From: Naematelia aurantialba
Taxonomy: Eukaryota; Basidiomycota; Tremellomycetes; Tremellales; Naemateliaceae
Direction: 5' to 3'
DNA length: 64,000 nucleotides
NCBI GenBank assembly: GCA_021527695.1
Contig: JAKFAO010000008.1
Location: 1,054,001 to 1,118,000, forward strand
Positions 60,414-64,000 of this stretch are shown here, piece after piece. Within the stretch, counting starts at the first letter, position 1. Every line of letters starts with the position of its first letter. The notes under the pieces were generated by a model that saw only the letters and a list, made by a program, of their open reading frames with translations, made no database searches and was not told the DNA's origin. The position numbers and the translations under genes are program-made.

Positions 60414-63400
60414 CTAGTCGAGCTCGATAGACGCCTCCTGGCTTGATCCTGGACCTTTCTTCTTCGGACTACGCTGCACGACCTCGACCTCGACCACGCT
60501 CTTGCGCGCCTTTTTGCCCTCGTACGGCTCGACGGGGATGGCCACGTAGTCCGGCTTGGCCCTGAGTTCCGCCGAGCGGGTACTGAAGATGGTCATGTCG
60601 ATCGTATCCAGTGCGAGCAGTCTGTGGATATGGACCTTCTTCTGCTGGCCGTACCGCCTGACGCGGCCGATTGCCTGTGTCTCGACGGCGCGGTAGTTGA
60701 GCAGGCTGGGCGTGAAGAGCGGGCCGAGGAAGATGGCGTGGTTCGCCGTGGTCAGGTTTGATCCGGCGGCGGACGCGTCGTTCATCTTGAGCAGCAGCAC
60801 GCGGGCCGTCTCGGCGTCGGACTGCTGGAACCTGTCGAGCGTGTTGGCGCGCTGCTTGACCCCGCCGCCCAGCGTCACGTGCGGGATCTTGCCGGCCGTG
60901 AGCGACTCTGACACTTTGCCAGCCAGGTCCTCCCACTGCAGGAACACGAGGACGCGCTCGTTCTTCGGGATCGAGTGGATCAGGTCCACCAGACGCTGCA
61001 GCTTGGCGCCGTAGCGGCCGGACGACAGCTCGCCCTCGATACCCAGCGACCGCACTTTGACGATATTCGTGTGCCGCACAGCCGCGTGACAGTCGTCCCC
61101 CTTGACGCACCGCTGGTTGTCGGTCGCTCGCAACATGCACGCGTGGCACGCGACATGCCCGCAGCAAGACAGGACTGCCATCTCCACCGGATGACTGGAC
61201 GGCCTGTGCCCGCACTCTGACGCTTCGAGAACTGCCTTGGCCTCGGCTCCGTTCCGCTGCAGTTTCCGCACAACCTCGAAGAAGCGCAAAGACCGTACCC
61301 GGGCCACGAGCTCTTTGGATAGCCGCCGAAGCAAGTGTGATTGCTCGCGCAGTTGCCACTTGACATCCTCAACCTTTGCCCCCTTTTCGACCTTGGCAGA
61401 CTGCCCATCAGCCGGCTCGGTCGGGAACGTTCCGTTGCGGAATCCACATCGCTCCAGAACCGCAATGAGCCTGGCAGCAGCTTCTGCGTCGCCTTGGTGC
61501 TTGCTGCGATCGTAGGAAAAGTCGACAAACTCCTTGAAATGTTGTCGGTCCTCGTCGCCTTTCTGGTAATGTCCCTTCCTCCGGATATGCAGGTGGAGCG
61601 CGACGGCCGTATTGACGGAGCGGTACAGATCGTCCTCGCAGCCTTTCAGCTGACTGGAACGGGCACCGGCGATGTGCTCGCAGGCTTCTTGCGCCGATTT
61701 TGCGTCCCGCTTCTTGTCGGTCAAGTCGAGAGTGAAATGGCAACACCTCTTGAGCAAGGCTTCTTCAGCCGTTCTCGAATCGGCGAGCGCCTCCTCGAGC
61801 CGCGCATTGCGATCCCCCACAGTGACGTTCTTGAACTTGGTCTCCTTCCGCCTTCAAGCACTCTAGTCAGCTTCGCTTCTCGAACTATAAAAGAAACTCA
61901 CGCCTGCATCTCCAGTGCTTGCAAGTGATGCTCCAGCTCGAGATACACTGCGCCTTCGGAAGCGGGCAACTTGATCTCATGAATATGCTCGACCGTCGGG
62001 ATATCATCGATCTCTGCGATGTTCTGTCGCACAAATGTGTTGAGGAACTCCTGCGCCAGGTCGTCTCGTCGTCTATGCCACGCAGCCGAGTGAACCTCTC
62101 GGAAGGCGTGGAACTTCTCGGCGGCGGTCTGTTCCTTGGCGCGTGCCTTCTGGGTTTGGGCATTACCTTCGGCGTCATCCTCGATGCCGAGGTGGATGCC
62201 CATGAACGCCGCTATGCTACGGATGGCAGGAAAGTCGCTGACAGGTGGGGTGCCGGAGAGGACCCATTTGTAGCATGCTGACAGACGCAGGAGGGCGGCA
62301 AGGGGTCGTTTCTCAAGGTAGGTGAACTCGTCGGCGATGACACGGCGGAACCTGGGATCTTAGCTCAAAGGACTTCCTTAGGGGTTTATGGCCGGGGGAG
62401 AGAGAGCTTACCGGAACATGTGCATGACGGGAGAAGAAAGAAGCTTAAAGTCTTTCTTCACCGACGAGCTGGCGTACGATTCCGAGCCCGAAGACTTGCG
62501 GAACGTCGGCACAGGGAGTGGTTCCTCGTCGTCCGCCTAAACGCATCAGCCCCAGCTCCATGCTCATGGAAACATGAAAGCTATTACTCACGTCCTCCTC
62601 GTCCTCGGACGCTTCCCACCTTTCCACTTCTTCGGTAGTCGAGATCTTGGTCTTCTTTTTCGCGGGCTCGCCATCGTATCGATCCCGGTATGCCTGACCC
62701 TTCATGCGTTTCCCAAAGCTGGCGGCCTTGTGTGCCTCGCGCTTATTCTCCGCCTCTTCCACTGCGGCCTTCTGCCCAGCCTGCAGCGCTTCGAGCGCAG
62801 CTTCAGCCCCTTGGCTCTGCAGCACCTTGGTCTGTCTCTTCAAGCCTGTCATGGCAGTGTCAAAGCGGTCCGAGAAGAAACGACCGCCAGCTTTGTCGCT
62901 GAGCCACTCCTCGGGTTGCGCAGAGAGGTACTCGAAGCGTTCCCAGTATGCGTCCGAGTCGAACAGTTCAGCTGCCATGACGATGATATCTGCCTTGGCG
63001 AGCTCGGATATCGATTTGCCTTGCAGGTCCCGCATGTTCTGGATCACGATCGTGCGGAACATCTTGTCTGTAAAGCGCTCGATCTCGCTTGGCCACTGTT
63101 TGCTGAGGTGACCTGGAACGACGATCAGAGTGGCTTTCAGGTCGATGAGACCACGCGGTGAGGCCAGAGGGGCGGGGACGCCCTTGGTCTCGGCGATCAG
63201 AGCGAGCGAGATGATCGTCTTGCCATAACCAACTTGGTCCGCAATGACTCCACCTCGCACCATGACCGGCCGCTCAGCTTTCCCTTCCGCCCGCCACCCA
63301 AGTGCAGGTAGTGCCGCTTCCGAGATCTCCTCTTCAACGAAGGTGTGGGTCTTGCCTTCCGCTCGCTCCTGCTCCAGCATCCACCAGAGCGACCTGAGTT

Positions 63401-64000
63401 GCTCTTTGCGAAGTGGAAGAACGAAACCTCGAGGTTGGGCGTGTTGAGGATCTCGCTTGTTGCTCGGCAGGATAAAGACTCGAGGCGGGGTTGGCACATC
63501 GGCCACCTGACCAGGAGTTAGACGCCATGATAGCTGAACTTGTCCCTTGTGCCCGCTGATAGGGAGTCGTGACAGCGCTCGATGTGCAAGCGAAACGATG
63601 TTGAGACCAATGCGGAAAGCGCCAACATCTCCATCCAGTCGAAGCTGAACCACGAAAGGTGCCGGGCGGTTCTTGAGCGCCTAATCCAACCATCAGTGGA
63701 GGATCGCGTCGAGGCAGATACGACTTACGTGCTCGTACCGACCAGCCTCTAGTTTGTCCTCGAATGCAACGATCTGGCTTTTGGTCTTGCCGCCATTCTT
63801 GTTCTTCTTGCCAGCCCTCTTGATCCAGTGGATCTTGGGCGCTCTGGGAGCACATCGTGTACATGACACAGCGGTGGGCTACAATGATTAGCATCATGAT
63901 TTCCAGCGAGGATAGACAGGGTAAGACTCACATCGATCTCAGCCAGTGGCGTCCACTTTGACATGTTATCGAGTAACGGCAGCCTTTCAGTGATCCAAGC
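60414..64000 (-). CDS. SNF2-family helicase with an embedded RING-like zinc site, 5' end beyond the window (partial)
   Basis: Exons seen: 64000(partial)-63932, 63878-63729, 63680-62592, 62536-62412, 62351-61902, 61851-60414; more than 1,100 aa. SNF2/Rad5-type ATPases remodel DNA or chromatin and some are ubiquitin ligases. Walker A is IADQVGYGKTI and the Walker B position reads ADEFTYLEKR, not the usual DEAH/DEGH. Then comes WVLSGTPP (motif III). After a helical insert, a cysteine/histidine cluster (CCGHVACHACM, then CVKGDDCH) resembles a RING finger. The helicase C domain ends with QAIGRVRRYGQQKKVHIHRL. An acidic, Lys-rich insert lies between motifs I and II. The C-terminus is basic and Ser-rich. 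The frame is open to the window edge, so the start is missing. Confidence 0.88.

Noticed and set aside
60028..60417. Plus-strand ORF with long Ala-His/Ala-Arg repeat
   Set aside because: Produced by the ATGCTC hexamer array between convergent genes; all frames through it are open and repetitive.

Overview
The window looks like nuclear DNA of a basidiomycete yeast or filamentous fungus. Most conserved genes carry several short introns (about 40 to 100 nt, GT-AG with GTRNGT donors), the coding DNA is GC-rich, and the gene set is fungal: Spa2 polarisome scaffold, Syp1-type muniscin, a DUF4211 protein, FAS1 and GH16 secreted proteins, and a Vcx1-type exchanger. I infer Tremellomycetes, possibly Trichosporonales. 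That placement comes from general resemblance only, since I could not run a search. There are no bacterial-type operons. I saw no rRNA, convincing tRNA or CRISPR.

Layout. 0-8 kb (+ strand) and 18-26 kb (- strand) form an accessory region. It holds at least five, probably eight, members of a protein family I do not recognise; one more lies at 58.7-60.0 kb. Six members have a long disordered N-terminal part and one C-terminal domain with a shared Cys/His/Trp pattern. 8.4-16.8 kb (- strand) holds SPA2, TMA20/MCT-1 and a secreted GH16 enzyme. 26.3-43.1 kb holds proteasome chaperone PAC2, mitochondrial Glu-tRNA synthetase (MSE1), the permuted GTPase MTG1, a Ser/Pro-rich unknown, a Ca2+/H+ exchanger (VCX1) and mitochondrial release factor 1 (MRF1). 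Three of these six act in mitochondrial translation. 43.5-60 kb holds a two-domain FAS1 protein, the DUF4211 protein, a 668-bp non-autonomous inverted-repeat transposon, SYP1, YKT6, an Artemis/SNM1-type nuclease and the stray family member. 60.4-64 kb holds a SNF2/Rad5-like helicase that runs off the right edge.

Themes. Housekeeping genes sit tightly packed and well spliced. Several of their introns have been lengthened by unrelated tandem repeats. The unknown family sits in looser, gene-poor DNA with zero or one intron per gene, often a TATA-like box 50-140 bp upstream, and little similarity outside the conserved domain. This suggests fast, lineage-specific expansion. Exon borders below were derived by hand from splice signals and reading frame. 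I checked that exon sums are divisible by three for the genes where exons are listed.
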